Shown: piece after piece, positions 6,144 through 19,256 of the stretch
Layout: every line of letters begins with the position of its first letter
Numbering within the stretch: position 1 is the first letter of the stretch
Assembly: GCA_003216575.1 (NCBI GenBank)
Contig: QCIR01000013.1
Coordinates: 1 to 34,178, forward strand
Length of the DNA stretch: 34,178 nucleotides
From: Prochlorococcus sp. AG-402-M23
Lineage (GTDB): Bacteria > Cyanobacteriota > Cyanobacteriia > PCC-6307 > Cyanobiaceae
Direction of reading: 5' to 3'
Made by a program: the position numbers and the translations under genes
Notes under the pieces: generated by a model
Told to the model about the DNA's origin: nothing
Databases searched by the model: none
What the model saw: the letters and a program-made list of their open reading frames with translations, nothing else

Positions 6144-7004
6144 ATGCTTACAAAGATAAAAAAAAATATCAATCTATTTTATCTCAATAGTATTATTATT
6201 TTATTATCAATATTTACTTTAAACGCAAATGCTGAAACAAAGATAATTGCGAAGAGTGGCGATACACTTTTAAAGCTATCCAAGCAATATGGAGTTCCTT
6301 TGAAAGAACTAATGTATAAAAATAAGTTTAATGATGCGAACAAAATAATAGAAGGAAAGTTGATAGTAATACCTCTAAAATACAATTCCAAAGATCTTAA
6401 AGCTGAAAATCTTACTTATAAAGTTGTTGAAGGAGATACTCTTTATAAAATCGCAAAAGCTTATAATGTAAATTTAAAAGACGTTATTAGTATAAATAAT
6501 CTAGGGAATAATTCCTTCCTTGAAATTGATCAGATTATCATACTTCCTAAGGGTGCGATCTATAAAGAGGAAATTAATAAAAAAAAGATTAAATTAGCCT
6601 CTAAAAAAGTTTTTTATCATCAAACATCTAAAGCAGAGTATCTTTCAAACATTGCAAAGATACACCAAATTACAAAAGAAGAAATTAATTTTTTGAACAA
6701 CTTAAATAATACTGCAAAAGTCAATCCTAATATAAAATTAAAACTAAGAGAACATAAAGCTTCAAAACCGCTAAAATATGGACCATTAATGATAAATTGG
6801 TCAGACTGGACATATCTTGATGGTAATTATATTACTCAAGCAAAAACAAAAAAAAACAAATCTTTCTACTTGGCTCTTAACTGCAAAAAGAGAGCAATAA
6901 ATAATACATTAAATAATTCTTACTGGACAAGCTGGTATTTCCCTGAGACCGATTTTGAATTTAAATTAGTTAATGATTTTTGTGATCAAGATTTTAAAAT
7001 TTAA
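6144..7004 (+). CDS. Secreted LysM-repeat protein
   Basis: A 286-residue protein with a signal peptide: Lys-rich start, hydrophobic core at about 11-25, and A-N-A just before residue 31. Two good LysM repeats follow (about 32-78 and 91-135), each with the G-D-T-L-x-K-[LI] motif and the N-x-x-x-x-x-I-x-x-G/I-x-x-I-x-[IL]-P ending. A third, weaker one spans 155-200. LysM binds peptidoglycan or chitin-like glycans. The last 80 residues contain WSDWTY and a Trp- and Cys-containing stretch that I cannot place in a family; no peptidase or hydrolase motif is seen. It is probably a periplasmic wall-binding protein. It ends 1 base before the end of the convergent gene at 7006. Confidence 0.82.
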   Translation: MLTKIKKNINLFYLNSIIILLSIFTLNANAETKIIAKSGDTLLKLSKQYGVPLKELMYKNKFNDANKIIEGKLIVIPLKYNSKDLKAENLTYKVVEGDTLYKIAKAYNVNLKDVISINNLGNNSFLEIDQIIILPKGAIYKEEINKKKIKLASKKVFYHQTSKAEYLSNIAKIHQITKEEINFLNNLNNTAKVNPNIKLKLREHKASKPLKYGPLMINWSDWTYLDGNYITQAKTKKNKSFYLALNCKKRAINNTLNNSYWTSWYFPETDFEFKLVNDFCDQDFKI

Positions 7005-7005
7005 A

Positions 7006-8055
7006 TTATTTATTCATCTCAAGAGATGGAGGTTCCAATCTGTCAGAATCTTCCTCAACAAGTTGCAATCTCAACCTTTTACCCCCGGAAAGTTCTCCAA
7101 GTGAAACTCTTATAGTTGAGCCAGTCAGTGTTTGAAGGGTGTCTAAAAGCTCTCTTAAATAAGGTGTACTACTTCCAGACTCGAGCCATAGTCTCTCTTG
7201 TAAACCATCTAATCTTTTCCAAGCAGAATGAAACTTTAAAATGGAACTTTCTATAGTTTTGGCCTGTCCAAAAGCATCTGAAAGTAATCCTAAAGAATCC
7301 AATCTGAGAGCTTCTTGAGTAGCTTTATCTAAATTCAAATCTTTATCTTGAAAAGCTCTTAATGATAGAGAAGCATCTAAAGACTTTCCGATCCATTTAG
7401 CAGTATTCGTCATATCTTTTACCGAATCAATTTCCGGATTTTCTCGTAAATTTTCGCATATTTCTTCTTGCTGAATAGGCGATAACTTTGATAATTCTCT
7501 TACCAATGGAGCAACAAACTTAGCTGGCAATAAATTTGATTGGGTTTTTTCTCTAATTTCAACAGGCAATAGAGAGCTTGTAGCGGCCATAAATTCGTCA
7601 GTCAAGCTCTTTACTTGTCTTCTAGTTATGTCCTTCCCTTCATTCGCAGCTTCAGAAATCATATGTTGAATCTCCGGCTCAGCTTGAGCCGTTTCGATAA
7701 ATGCTCTTTTAGAAAAATTATTTACACTTGATTCTTCAAGAATTCCATCAACCACAAGATCATCCGAGGAATCAGCTAATTGAATAAGAGAATATGCTTT
7801 GCTTTTACTAATTTCCATTTCCCTTAACCACTGCAAAAAGCCTGTACCTCTTCCATCCCCACCTCTCTTTTCTCTATCTCTAACAACACGTAAAATCCTT
7901 CCTCGCCAAATTTCGGTTTGCAAATCAAACTGCTCACAAATTGACCATGCATTTTCTAGTTTCGCAATGAAATCAATATTACTTAAGTCATCTTGCTCAG
8001 GATCAGGCAAATCAAAACTAAGTGAGGAGGGGTCTAAAGATGGCTGTGATCTCAC
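7006..8055 (-). CDS. Conserved cyanobacterial protein, probable DNA-binding HTH
   Basis: A 349-residue, mostly alpha-helical, charged, soluble protein. Residues about 71-97 (GFLQWLREMEISKSKAYSLI) read like a helix-turn-helix of the kind in ParB/KorB- or DUF3102-type proteins, with a G-F-x-x-W-L lead-in and an S-K-S-K-A-Y recognition helix. The N-terminal 25 residues are acidic and Pro-rich and probably disordered. The remainder has no motif that I recognise. The start is a GTG at 8055; no internal start looks better. It is divergent from psaE, sharing a 207-base region. A role as a regulator or nucleoid protein is inference. Length and codon use look ordinary. Confidence 0.6.
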   Translation of the reverse strand: MRSQPSLDPSSLSFDLPDPEQDDLSNIDFIAKLENAWSICEQFDLQTEIWRGRILRVVRDREKRGGDGRGTGFLQWLREMEISKSKAYSLIQLADSSDDLVVDGILEESSVNNFSKRAFIETAQAEPEIQHMISEAANEGKDITRRQVKSLTDEFMAATSSLLPVEIREKTQSNLLPAKFVAPLVRELSKLSPIQQEEICENLRENPEIDSVKDMTNTAKWIGKSLDASLSLRAFQDKDLNLDKATQEALRLDSLGLLSDAFGQAKTIESSILKFHSAWKRLDGLQERLWLESGSSTPYLRELLDTLQTLTGSTIRVSLGELSGGKRLRLQLVEEDSDRLEPPSLEMNK

Positions 8056-8262
8056 AAAAAATAAAATCGTTAAAAGTTCAATACTTCAAAGCTAATTGAA
8101 AATTCGCCCTAAAATCAAAATGAATTATATTTATCTGAAAGTAAAAAATCTTTTAAGATCGAACTATTTTTCTAAGATAGGAGCGACAGTCTGTGACACA
8201 AATATAAAATATCTCCCTTTATGATAGATAATAAGGATATAACAATCATTTAGGAAAGTCAG

Positions 8263-8481
8263 ATGAGCTTTGCTAGAAAAGACAAGGTTCGCATCTTGCG
8301 TCAAGAATCATACTGGTTCAATCAAATTGGAGAAATAGTTTCTATCGATAAATCTCCAGCGATGAGGTACCCAGTAACTGTCAAATTTGAAAAATGTGAT
8401 TTTAAAGCATTTAGTGGTGTTGATGGTGGTGCCAATACCAGTCAATTCTCAGTGAAAGAATTAGAAGCTGCCGCAAGTTAG
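8263..8481 (+). CDS. psaE: Photosystem I reaction centre subunit IV (PsaE)
   Basis: A 72-residue protein with the PsaE SH3-like fold signature: KVRILRQESYWFNQIGEI near the start, then YPVTVKFEK and a C-terminal SVKELE. PsaE lies on the stromal side of PSI, helps ferredoxin dock and supports cyclic electron flow. It is nearly the full usual length, with a short insertion before the C-terminal strand (FSGVDGGANTSQF). The ATG follows AGGAAAG. An AT-rich promoter region separates it from the divergent gene at 8055. mutM starts 14 bases after its stop and may be read from the same transcript. Confidence 0.97.
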   Translation: MSFARKDKVRILRQESYWFNQIGEIVSIDKSPAMRYPVTVKFEKCDFKAFSGVDGGANTSQFSVKELEAAAS

Positions 8482-8495
8482 AAGCATTATTACTT

Positions 8496-9344
8496 TTGCC
8501 AGAACTACCTGAAGTAGAAACAGTTAGAAAAGGACTTGAGAAGCTTCTAAATAATTTTTATATTGAAAGGATTGAAGTATTAAAAGAAAGATCAATTGCA
8601 AGTATTGGTGGTTCTGAAAGTTTCATAAATAATATTAAAAATAGTTACTTTGGTAATTGGGAAAGAAGAGGCAAATATCTAATAGGCTCCCTACATTCAA
8701 AAGAAAAAAATAGAAAAGGTTTTTTAGTTGTTCATCTCAGAATGACTGGTCAATTTAAATTAATAGAAAAACAAATACTCCCATGCAAGCATACAAGAGT
8801 TAGATTTTTTGAAGAGAAAGGAAAAGAACTTCGTTTTATAGATATTAGAAATTTCGGACAAATGTGGTACGTTCCAAACTCAAAACCAGTACCAGAGACA
8901 GTATCTGGAATTAAAAGATTAGGTCCAGAGCCATTTAGTGCTGATTTTAATAGTCATTATTTAAAAGAATATTTGAGGAAAAAAACTCGCTCAATAAAAT
9001 CAGCTTTACTAGATCAAAAAACTGTTGCTGGTGTTGGCAATATTTATGCAGATGAAACATTATTTGATGCAGGTATTAATCCAAAAACTAAAAGTAAGAA
9101 TTTGAAAAGCTCTGAATTAAAAAGACTTTGCAATAGTTTGGTCAAAATCTTAAATATAAGTATCGGAGAGGGAGGTACAACTTTTAGTGACTTTAGAGAT
9201 TTAGAGGGACTTAATGGAAATTATGGTGGACAAGCATTGGTATATAGAAGAAACGGTAAAAGTTGTAAAAAATGTGGAGAGAAGATATTGCGAGAAAAAA
9301 TCTGTGGAAGAAGCACTCACTGGTGTCCTAATTGCCAAAAGTAA
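8496..9344 (+). CDS. mutM: Formamidopyrimidine-DNA glycosylase (MutM/Fpg)
   Basis: A 282-residue base-excision repair enzyme that removes 8-oxoguanine and formamidopyrimidines and cuts the AP site. The start is TTG, giving the required N-terminal P-E-L-P-E-V-E-T, where Pro2 is the Schiff-base nucleophile and Glu3 the acid. The family Lys lies in RRGKYL (near 57), and the helix-two-turn-helix motif includes GVGNIYADE (about 180-188). A C-terminal zinc finger has Cys257, 260, 277 and 280, with the DNA-contacting Arg272 between. It starts 14 bases behind psaE, and the intrinsic terminator at 9354-9381 follows. All key residues are present. Confidence 0.97.
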   Translation: MPELPEVETVRKGLEKLLNNFYIERIEVLKERSIASIGGSESFINNIKNSYFGNWERRGKYLIGSLHSKEKNRKGFLVVHLRMTGQFKLIEKQILPCKHTRVRFFEEKGKELRFIDIRNFGQMWYVPNSKPVPETVSGIKRLGPEPFSADFNSHYLKEYLRKKTRSIKSALLDQKTVAGVGNIYADETLFDAGINPKTKSKNLKSSELKRLCNSLVKILNISIGEGGTTFSDFRDLEGLNGNYGGQALVYRRNGKSCKKCGEKILREKICGRSTHWCPNCQK

Positions 9345-9353
9345 TCGCTCATT

Positions 9354-9381
9354 AAAAAAGGGTCACTAAAGACCCTTTTTT
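9354..9381. terminator. Bidirectional terminator between mutM and the rRNA operon
   Basis: Six A, GGGTC (9360-9364), loop ACTAAA, GACCC (9371-9375), six T. It is symmetrical, so it can end both mutM and the converging rRNA transcript. Confidence 0.88.
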
Positions 9382-9392
9382 AAAAATTTTTA

Positions 9393-9510
9393 CCTGGCAT
9401 TGAGCTATTTTCTCAGGGGGCTACCCCCCAAATATCGTCGCCGCTGATGCGTTTCACAACCGAGTTCGAGATGGATCGGAGTGGTTCCACATCGCCATGA
9501 ACACCAGGAT
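9393..9510 (-). rRNA. rrf: 5S ribosomal RNA
   Basis: Read on the minus strand it starts TCCTGGTGTTCATGGCG and ends CAATGCCAGG; the two ends pair as the 5S helix I. The internal CCGATCCATCTCGAACTCGG is the usual 5S loop region. Length is about 118 bases. It is the last gene of the rRNA operon. Ends may be off by one or two bases. Confidence 0.95.
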
Positions 9511-9522
9511 AGTGTTATGTAT

Positions 9523-9543
9523 GAACCCTGAAGACTGCATAGA
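9523..9543 (-). other. 3' arm of the 23S rRNA processing stem
   Basis: This 21-base block in the 23S-5S spacer is complementary, with 20 of 21 positions paired (one of them G-U), to the block before 23S at 12614-12634. Pairing would loop out the whole 23S as an RNase III-type precursor stem. Confidence 0.7.
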
Positions 9544-9597
9544 AATTATTAAGAATAATCAGAAAGAAAAAAGCAATAATTTGAGTAAAAGCTAAAG

Positions 9598-12476
<2,879 letters not shown>

Positions 12477-12780
12477 TAAATACAATCACAAAATCAATTG
12501 TGCTCGGCTATTACTCAAGAATTAAACATGAATTCTATATATAAATAATTTAGTTTTAAGGCTAAATTATTTATACAGAATTATGCATCCATGAGATGCT
12601 TTATTCTTTCTAATCTATGCAGTTTTCAAGGTTCTACTGAATTCTCATGGATAAATCCATGCGAGCCCAGCATATTATCAACTTCAAAAAGATGATAAGA
12701 AGCTAGGTTCTTTTCAAATGAACAATTCTAAGTCACATCTAAAATTTCTCCGGAATTTTAGTTATCAGGGTAGGTTTCAG
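12477..12780 (-). other. Internal transcribed spacer, tRNA-Ala to 23S
   Basis: A non-coding, AT-rich spacer. It holds the cyanobacterial boxA-type antitermination sequence and the 5' arm of the 23S processing stem (12614-12634). Nothing else is recognisable. Confidence 0.8.
12614..12634 (-). promoter_or_regulatory. boxA-type antiterminator and 5' arm of 23S stem
   Basis: The minus strand reads GAACCTTGAAAACTGCATAG, the conserved boxA region of cyanobacterial rRNA spacers. It is complementary to 9523-9543 behind 23S. Confidence 0.8.
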
Positions 12781-12853
12781 TGGAGGTAAGCGGACTCGAA
12801 CCGCTGACATCCTGCTTGCAAAGCAGGCGCTCTACCAACTGAGCTATACCCCC
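12781..12853 (-). tRNA. tRNA-Ala (TGC)
   Basis: A 73-base cloverleaf on the minus strand. The acceptor stem runs from GGGGGTA to TACCTCC and the anticodon TGC sits in CTTTGCAAG. The T-arm is GGTTCGAGTCC. It is the second tRNA of the 16S-23S spacer. CCA is not encoded. Confidence 0.97.
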
Positions 12854-12862
12854 AACAACGAA

Positions 12863-12936
<74 letters not shown>

Positions 12937-12959
12937 AGGAGAAACCCTTGTTGGGTGTG

Positions 12960-12981
12960 ACCTAGACAAGTTTAGGAACTG
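12960..12981 (-). other. 3' arm of the 16S rRNA processing stem
   Basis: The minus strand reads CAGTTCCTAAACTTGTCTAG and is complementary to the leader block at 14906-14934: 14 continuous pairs, a bulge of about 7 bases in the leader arm, then about 8 more pairs. This would enclose the whole 16S. Confidence 0.7.
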
Positions 12982-13099
12982 AAATTAAAGATTAATTATA
13001 AAATTAATACAAAAATCTGAGGTACCGATCGACCTTGAGGTGACAGGATTGCGGCCTAAGATAATTACTTAGACATCACAATCGATTAGTTGTCTCCCT

Positions 13100-14585
<1,486 letters not shown>

Positions 14586-15101
14586 AGTCAGGCCCTATTG
14601 TAAAAATTAATCTACTCAGTCTGATTTGCTTCTCCCACTAATAACAGCACTGGCGTACTGATTGTGATTGTTGCCACCTTAATTTCGTAAGGGTTCTAAA
14701 GAGTGCACTTAGTTTTATCTTCGTGACTTTCCCGGATCTCAGATCCGTCGTTGCTCTCACTCTGTAACACCAAACATCCGATTTGAGCCGTGAAACTCAA
14801 ATTCGAAATAGTGACAGAATAATGCAACTAATTTCTTTTGACGGGACCTCACACCTTTATCGCAATACATCCGATTCAAAAATGAACCAGACGCGATAAA
14901 AGCGTCAGTTCCTAAACTTTTAAGTTGTCCAGGTGCAATGTTTTTGACTCAAAAAGCCAAGAACATTTTTCGATCTTTCGACCGTTTTTCAGCTTACAAC
15001 ACAGAAGGGTTTAGTCTTCAATTGTTGTAAAACTCCCACTTAACTAAAAAACTTACGTAATTTTCGCCAAATGAGTACGCTCCAGATTGACTTTTGCGCA
15101 G
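14586..15101 (-). other. Leader of the rRNA operon
   Basis: About 500 bases of untranslated leader between the proposed promoter and 16S. It contains the 5' arm of the 16S processing stem at 14906-14934. No coding frame of note lies on either strand. The leader is long for a bacterial rrn operon. Confidence 0.65.
14906..14934 (-). other. 5' arm of the 16S rRNA processing stem
   Basis: The plus strand here repeats the minus-strand sequence found behind 16S (CAGTTCCTAAACTT, then GTCCAGGT after a short insert), so the transcripts of the two places can pair. See 12960-12981. Confidence 0.7.
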
Positions 15102-15107
15102 AAGAAT

Positions 15108-15137
15108 ATTGTAGACCCTTGCAGTACTTACTTGCAA
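15108..15137 (-). promoter_or_regulatory. Probable rRNA operon promoter
   Basis: On the minus strand TTGCAA (15132-15137) as -35, an 18-base gap and TACAAT (15108-15113) as -10, giving a start near 15101. It is the best sigma-70-like pair before the operon. It overlaps an inverted repeat at 15132-15148. Confidence 0.5.
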
Positions 15138-15148
15138 CAAAGTTGCAA
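15132..15148. repeat. Perfect inverted repeat at the rRNA promoter
   Basis: TTGCAAC-AAA-GTTGCAA, 7-bp arms and a 3-base centre. It covers the proposed -35 of the rRNA promoter and lies about 80 bases before the divergent invertase gene. It resembles an operator. The regulator is unknown. Confidence 0.5.
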
Positions 15149-15228
15149 TTGAAATGTTTTACCTCTTACTATCAATATTAAAGGAGTAAGCCATAACTAG
15201 CTTTTAGCGATGGCATCAGATTATCTTA

Positions 15229-16680
15229 ATGCCCGCACGTTTTAGCCAACAGCACCAAAGAGTGCGTCCCAACTCAAACGAAGACAAAGTTGTTGCTAGA
15301 GCTAAAGAACACTTTGAAAAAACCCTGATTGAAATTTCTGGAAATATTGCTGGAAGTGTTGCAGCCTTAGAACATCCCACAAAAAACGATGCTCTCAATT
15401 ATGGAGAAATATTTTTAAGGGACAATGTCCCAGTAATGATTTATTTATTAACTCAAAAAAGGTTTGAAATAGTTAAAAAATTCTTGACAGTAAGTCTGGG
15501 TCTTCAAAGTACTACCTATCAAACTCGAGGCGTTTTCCCAACAAGCTTTGTAGAAGAGAAAGGGAAATTAATAGCAGATTATGGTCAGAGATCTATAGGA
15601 AGAATCACTTCTGCAGATGCAAGCCTCTGGTGGCCTGTGCTTTGCTGGCTATATGTAAGGAAAAGTGGCGATCAAAGTTTCGGGACAAGTCAACAAGTTC
15701 AAAGAGGTGTTCAACTTCTTCTTGATTTGGTTCTGCATCCAACTTTTGAGGGGAATCCAGTTTTATTTGTTCCAGATTGCTCATTTATGATCGATCGACC
15801 TATGGATGTTTGGGGGGCTCCTCTTGAGGTAGAGGTTTTATTACATGCATGTCTAAAAAGTTGCATTCAGCTAATGGAATTAAGTAGGAAACATCAAAAA
15901 AGTCGATTACTTGATCAGAGACTTGTTCTGACTCGTCAGTGGGTTCATGACCTTCGACAATTTCTTTTGAAGCACTATTGGGTTACAAGCAAAACAATGC
16001 AAGTTCTTAGGAGAAGGCCTACTGAGCAATATGGTGAAGATCAACATCAAAATGAATTTAATGTCCAGCCTCAGGTCGTCCCATCATGGCTTCAAGATTG
16101 GCTAGAAAATAGAGGTGGATATCTTATTGGAAATATTAGAACTGGTAGACCAGACTTTCGTTTTTATAGTTTGGGGAATTCATTAGCGTGCATGTTTGGA
16201 GTATTGACAGCACCGCAGCAGAGAGCATTATTCCGTCTGGTTTTGCATAACCGCGAACACCTCATGGCACAAATGCCAATGAGAATCTGTCATCCACCTA
16301 TGGATATAGAAGAATGGCAAAACAAAACAGGTTCAGATCCCAAAAACTGGCCATGGAGTTATCACAATGGTGGTCATTGGCCTAGTCTTTTATGGTTTTT
16401 TGGAGCATCTATATTGCTTCATGAAAAACGTTATCCAAAAGCTGATGTTTTACTCATGGGGCAAATGAGAGCACTTATTGAAGAATGTTATTGGAGCCAA
16501 TTAAATCAACTTCCAAGACAAAAATGGGCAGAATATTTTGATGGGCCAACTGGTACATGGGTAGGACAACAATCAAGAACTTATCAAACTTGGACTATTG
16601 TCGGCTTTTTATTAATGCATCATCTTTTAAGGGCTGAACCTGATGATGTATTGATGCTGGATTTAGAGGAAAATTTCTAG
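15229..16680 (+). CDS. Alkaline/neutral invertase, GH100
   Basis: A 483-residue cytosolic sucrose hydrolase, giving glucose and fructose. Family landmarks include [20 protein letters not shown] (about 185-204), where the family's catalytic Asp lies in M-I-D-R, then [18 protein letters not shown] (around 380). An E-Y-F-D-G segment near the end (about 434-438) holds the probable second acidic residue, and [10 protein letters not shown] follows it. The length suits the cyanobacterial form. The ATG at 15229 is preferred; an ATG at 15210 is out of frame and short. The enzyme would mobilise the sucrose or related sugars that picocyanobacteria hold as solute or carbon store. Its last 4 bases overlap the end of petD on the other strand. 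Confidence 0.93.
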   Translation: MPARFSQQHQRVRPNSNEDKVVARAKEHFEKTLIEISGNIAGSVAALEHPTKNDALNYGEIFLRDNVPVMIYLLTQKRFEIVKKFLTVSLGLQSTTYQTRGVFPTSFVEEKGKLIADYGQRSIGRITSADASLWWPVLCWLYVRKSGDQSFGTSQQVQRGVQLLLDLVLHPTFEGNPVLFVPDCSFMIDRPMDVWGAPLEVEVLLHACLKSCIQLMELSRKHQKSRLLDQRLVLTRQWVHDLRQFLLKHYWVTSKTMQVLRRRPTEQYGEDQHQNEFNVQPQVVPSWLQDWLENRGGYLIGNIRTGRPDFRFYSLGNSLACMFGVLTAPQQRALFRLVLHNREHLMAQMPMRICHPPMDIEEWQNKTGSDPKNWPWSYHNGGHWPSLLWFFGASILLHEKRYPKADVLLMGQMRALIEECYWSQLNQLPRQKWAEYFDGPTGTWVGQQSRTYQTWTIVGFLLMHHLLRAEPDDVLMLDLEENF

Positions 16681-17159
16681 AATAAACCTAGAGTTAAAGA
16701 CTTATCTATAGGTAGGCATGCCCCTATACCTAGATACATTGTCAATACAGTGCCAAATAAAAACAATGACATTGCAACTGGTCTTCTAAAAGGATTAGCA
16801 AATTTGTTGACATTTTCTATAAAAGGAAGAATCATTAAGCCCAAAGGTATTAATGTTTGAAGCGCAATCCCGAGTAATTTATTAGGTACAACTCGTAAAA
16901 TTTGAAAAACAGGATATAAATACCATTCAGGAAGAATCTCTAATGGGGTTGCAAAAGGATTTGCTTTATCACCAAGGAATGCAGGGTCTAAAACTGCCAA
17001 GCCAACAACACAAGCAATTGTCCCAAGAATTACTACAGGGAAAATATATAAGAGATCATTTGGCCATGCGGGCTCTCCGTAATAATTATGACCCATTCCT
17101 TTAGCAAGTTTTGCTCTAAGCTTGGTATCAGATAAATCTGGCTTCTTAAGAGTAGACAT
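16677..17159 (-). CDS. petD: Cytochrome b6f complex subunit IV
   Basis: A 160-residue protein with three membrane helices, full length for PetD. It opens [20 protein letters not shown] and contains [15 protein letters not shown], and the quinol-site PEWY motif lies at ILPEWYLYP (about 74-82). It forms, with PetB, the cytochrome b-like core of the b6f complex in the thylakoid. It lies 57 bases behind petB on the same strand, the usual cyanobacterial petBD operon. The 3' end overlaps the invertase gene by 4 bases, so the two transcripts converge with no room for a separate terminator. Confidence 0.97.
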   Translation of the reverse strand: MSTLKKPDLSDTKLRAKLAKGMGHNYYGEPAWPNDLLYIFPVVILGTIACVVGLAVLDPAFLGDKANPFATPLEILPEWYLYPVFQILRVVPNKLLGIALQTLIPLGLMILPFIENVNKFANPFRRPVAMSLFLFGTVLTMYLGIGACLPIDKSLTLGLF

Positions 17160-17216
17160 GGTTAAAGAAAATTTTTAAAAAAGTTTTAGGTTGATCTTGT
17201 ATGACTAATAATCAAA

Positions 17217-17873
17217 CTATAAGGGACCGGATATTCCTTGCTTTCTAATCATAAGAAAATGCATAAGCATAAAGACTGCTAATAGCCATGGCATTACAAA
17301 GGTATGAAGACTATAAAACCTAGTCAAGGTTGTCTGTCCAACGCTCTCTCCACCTCTAAGCAATTCGACCATAAAGTCACCAATCACAGGAATAGCAGCT
17401 GGGACTCCCGAAACAATTTTTACTGCCCAATAACCAACTTGATCCCAAGGCAATGAATAACCTGTAACTCCAAAAGCAACTGTTATGACTGCCATAATTA
17501 CGCCAGTTATCCATGTCAATTCTCTTGGCCTTTTGAATCCACCGGTTAAATAAACTCGAAAAACATGCAAAATAAGCATGAGTACCATCATTGAAGCACT
17601 CCATCTATGCACTGATCTAATCAACCAACCAAAACTCACGTCTGTCATCAGATAACTAACTGAGCTATAAGCTTCAGTTACTGTAGGTTTGTAATAAAAA
17701 GTCATCGCGAATCCGGTCGCGAATTGAATCAAAAAACAAACAAGTGTTATCCCACCAAGACAATAAAAAATGTTGACATGTGGAGGAACGTATTTTGAAG
17801 TGACATCATCAGCTATGTCCTGAATCTCAAGACGTTCCTGGAACCAGTCATAAACCGGTGAAGAGTTCGCCAT
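17217..17873 (-). CDS. petB: Cytochrome b6
   Basis: A 218-residue protein with four membrane helices. I chose the ATG at 17873, giving [20 protein letters not shown], the standard PetB start; the frame stays open 19 codons further upstream, but that part runs into the ctpA promoter region. Cys35-type heme cn attachment (Y-C-L-G-G, about residue 35) is present. So are the paired heme-ligand histidines in [20 protein letters not shown] (about 83-102) and later in the last helix segment. It carries electrons between quinol and the high-potential chain. petD follows. The divergent ctpA gene starts 69 bases away, so the two promoters are close or overlapping. Confidence 0.97.
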   Translation of the reverse strand: MANSSPVYDWFQERLEIQDIADDVTSKYVPPHVNIFYCLGGITLVCFLIQFATGFAMTFYYKPTVTEAYSSVSYLMTDVSFGWLIRSVHRWSASMMVLMLILHVFRVYLTGGFKRPRELTWITGVIMAVITVAFGVTGYSLPWDQVGYWAVKIVSGVPAAIPVIGDFMVELLRGGESVGQTTLTRFYSLHTFVMPWLLAVFMLMHFLMIRKQGISGPL

Positions 17874-17942
17874 CCACTTATGCACTGTACTTTCAAATAT
17901 CTTACTAGATGTGCCCCTTGGTCGCCGCAAAAGATCAATCCA

Positions 17943-19253
17943 ATGCTTTCATCCGTTAAATCTTTAACTAAGCCCCTGCAAAGACTTTTTGCAATTTTAA
18001 TTAGCTTTGGGATTTTATTTCAAGTTTTAATTCAACCCACTTTTGCCCTAAATGATGGACAATTGCTAGTGATTGAGGCCTGGAATCTAGTTAATGAAGG
18101 TTATCTGGCTCCTAAGAAATTTGATGAAATTCAATGGAAAAAACTTCGTCAAAAAGCCCTTGAAAAGCCCATCAACAATTCCCAACAAGCCTATTCAGCA
18201 ATAGAAGCAATGCTTCTTCCTCTAGGAGATCCTTACACTCGACTATTGAGACCAGAAGACTATGAAGCCATGAAAAAAAGCAATATAGGTAGTGAAATAA
18301 ATGGAGTTGGACTTCAGTTGGGCGCAAGGAAAGAGGATGGGGAAATTGTTGTAATTTCTCCTCTTGAAGGTTCTCCTGCCTCGGATGCAGGAATTAAGAG
18401 TGGAACAATTTTATTAAAAGTCAATGGGCAATCTCCTAAAAAATTAGGTCTTGAAGCAACCGCAGCAAAATTGCGAGGACAAACTGGAACTCAAGTTATT
18501 GTTGAATTACAACAACCTGATGATGAAGTAAAAGAAATTTCTTTAGAAAGAAGAAGTGTTGATTTAAGACCAGTAAGAACAAAGAGGATAAGAAATGATT
18601 CTCATACTCTTGGTTATTTAAGAATCACACAATTTAGCGAAGGAGTACCTGAACAAGTCAAAGAGGCGATAGAAGAACTCTCAGAAAAAGAAATAGAGGG
18701 ATTGATTTTGGATCTAAGAAATAATTCAGGAGGTCTAGTAAGTTCAGGGCTTGCTGTTGCAGATGATTTCCTGAGCAATATGCCAATTGTTGAAACTAAA
18801 AAAAGAGATGCAATAAATGATCCAATCAGCTCTGGAATTGAAACTCTTTATGATGGACCTATGGTGACCCTTGTAAATGAAGGGACAGCAAGCGCTAGTG
18901 AAATTCTTGCTGGCGCTCTACAAGACAACAAAAGATCTGAACTTATCGGTAATAAAACGTTTGGGAAAGGCCTAATACAATCCTTAACGAATCTTAGTGA
19001 TGGCAGTGGATTAGCAGTAACAGTTGCTAGCTACTTAACTCCAAGTGGAAGAGACATTCAAAATCTTGGAATAGATCCTGATCGCCTCTTAGAAATGCCA
19101 GAGCCACTAAATCCTGGTTCTGATGAAGACAGATGGCTACTTGATGCTGAGCTAATTATGCAAGCCACTTTAGACAAAGAAGAAATCTCCGAAAAAATAT
19201 CAAACGAAAATCAAACAAATGAACAAGAATTAGTACTTAAAGAAATTGAATAA
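17943..19253 (+). CDS. ctpA: C-terminal processing peptidase CtpA
   Basis: A 436-residue S41 protease, started here at the ATG at 17943 so that a signal peptide leads (hydrophobic core about 14-33, F-A-L at the probable cut). A PDZ domain follows at about 110-190, with GVGLQLG. The catalytic pair is Ser317 in G-T-A-S-A-S-E and Lys342 in T-F-G-K-G, 25 residues apart as in the D1 processing protease. It acts in the lumen to trim the C-terminus of precursor D1, needed for the manganese cluster of PSII. It is divergent from petB, and the HD-domain gene starts 3 bases after its stop. An upstream in-frame ATG at 17880 lies too close to petB. Confidence 0.93.
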   Translation: MLSSVKSLTKPLQRLFAILISFGILFQVLIQPTFALNDGQLLVIEAWNLVNEGYLAPKKFDEIQWKKLRQKALEKPINNSQQAYSAIEAMLLPLGDPYTRLLRPEDYEAMKKSNIGSEINGVGLQLGARKEDGEIVVISPLEGSPASDAGIKSGTILLKVNGQSPKKLGLEATAAKLRGQTGTQVIVELQQPDDEVKEISLERRSVDLRPVRTKRIRNDSHTLGYLRITQFSEGVPEQVKEAIEELSEKEIEGLILDLRNNSGGLVSSGLAVADDFLSNMPIVETKKRDAINDPISSGIETLYDGPMVTLVNEGTASASEILAGALQDNKRSELIGNKTFGKGLIQSLTNLSDGSGLAVTVASYLTPSGRDIQNLGIDPDRLLEMPEPLNPGSDEDRWLLDAELIMQATLDKEEISEKISNENQTNEQELVLKEIE

Positions 19254-19256
19254 AGC

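Noticed and set aside
17874-17930. Longer N-terminus for cytochrome b6
   Set aside because: The extra 19 residues are not found on PetB; the standard start [10 protein letters not shown] fits exactly.
17880-17942. Earlier ATG for ctpA
   Set aside because: It would place a hydrophilic, Cys-bearing piece ahead of the signal peptide and nearly touch petB.
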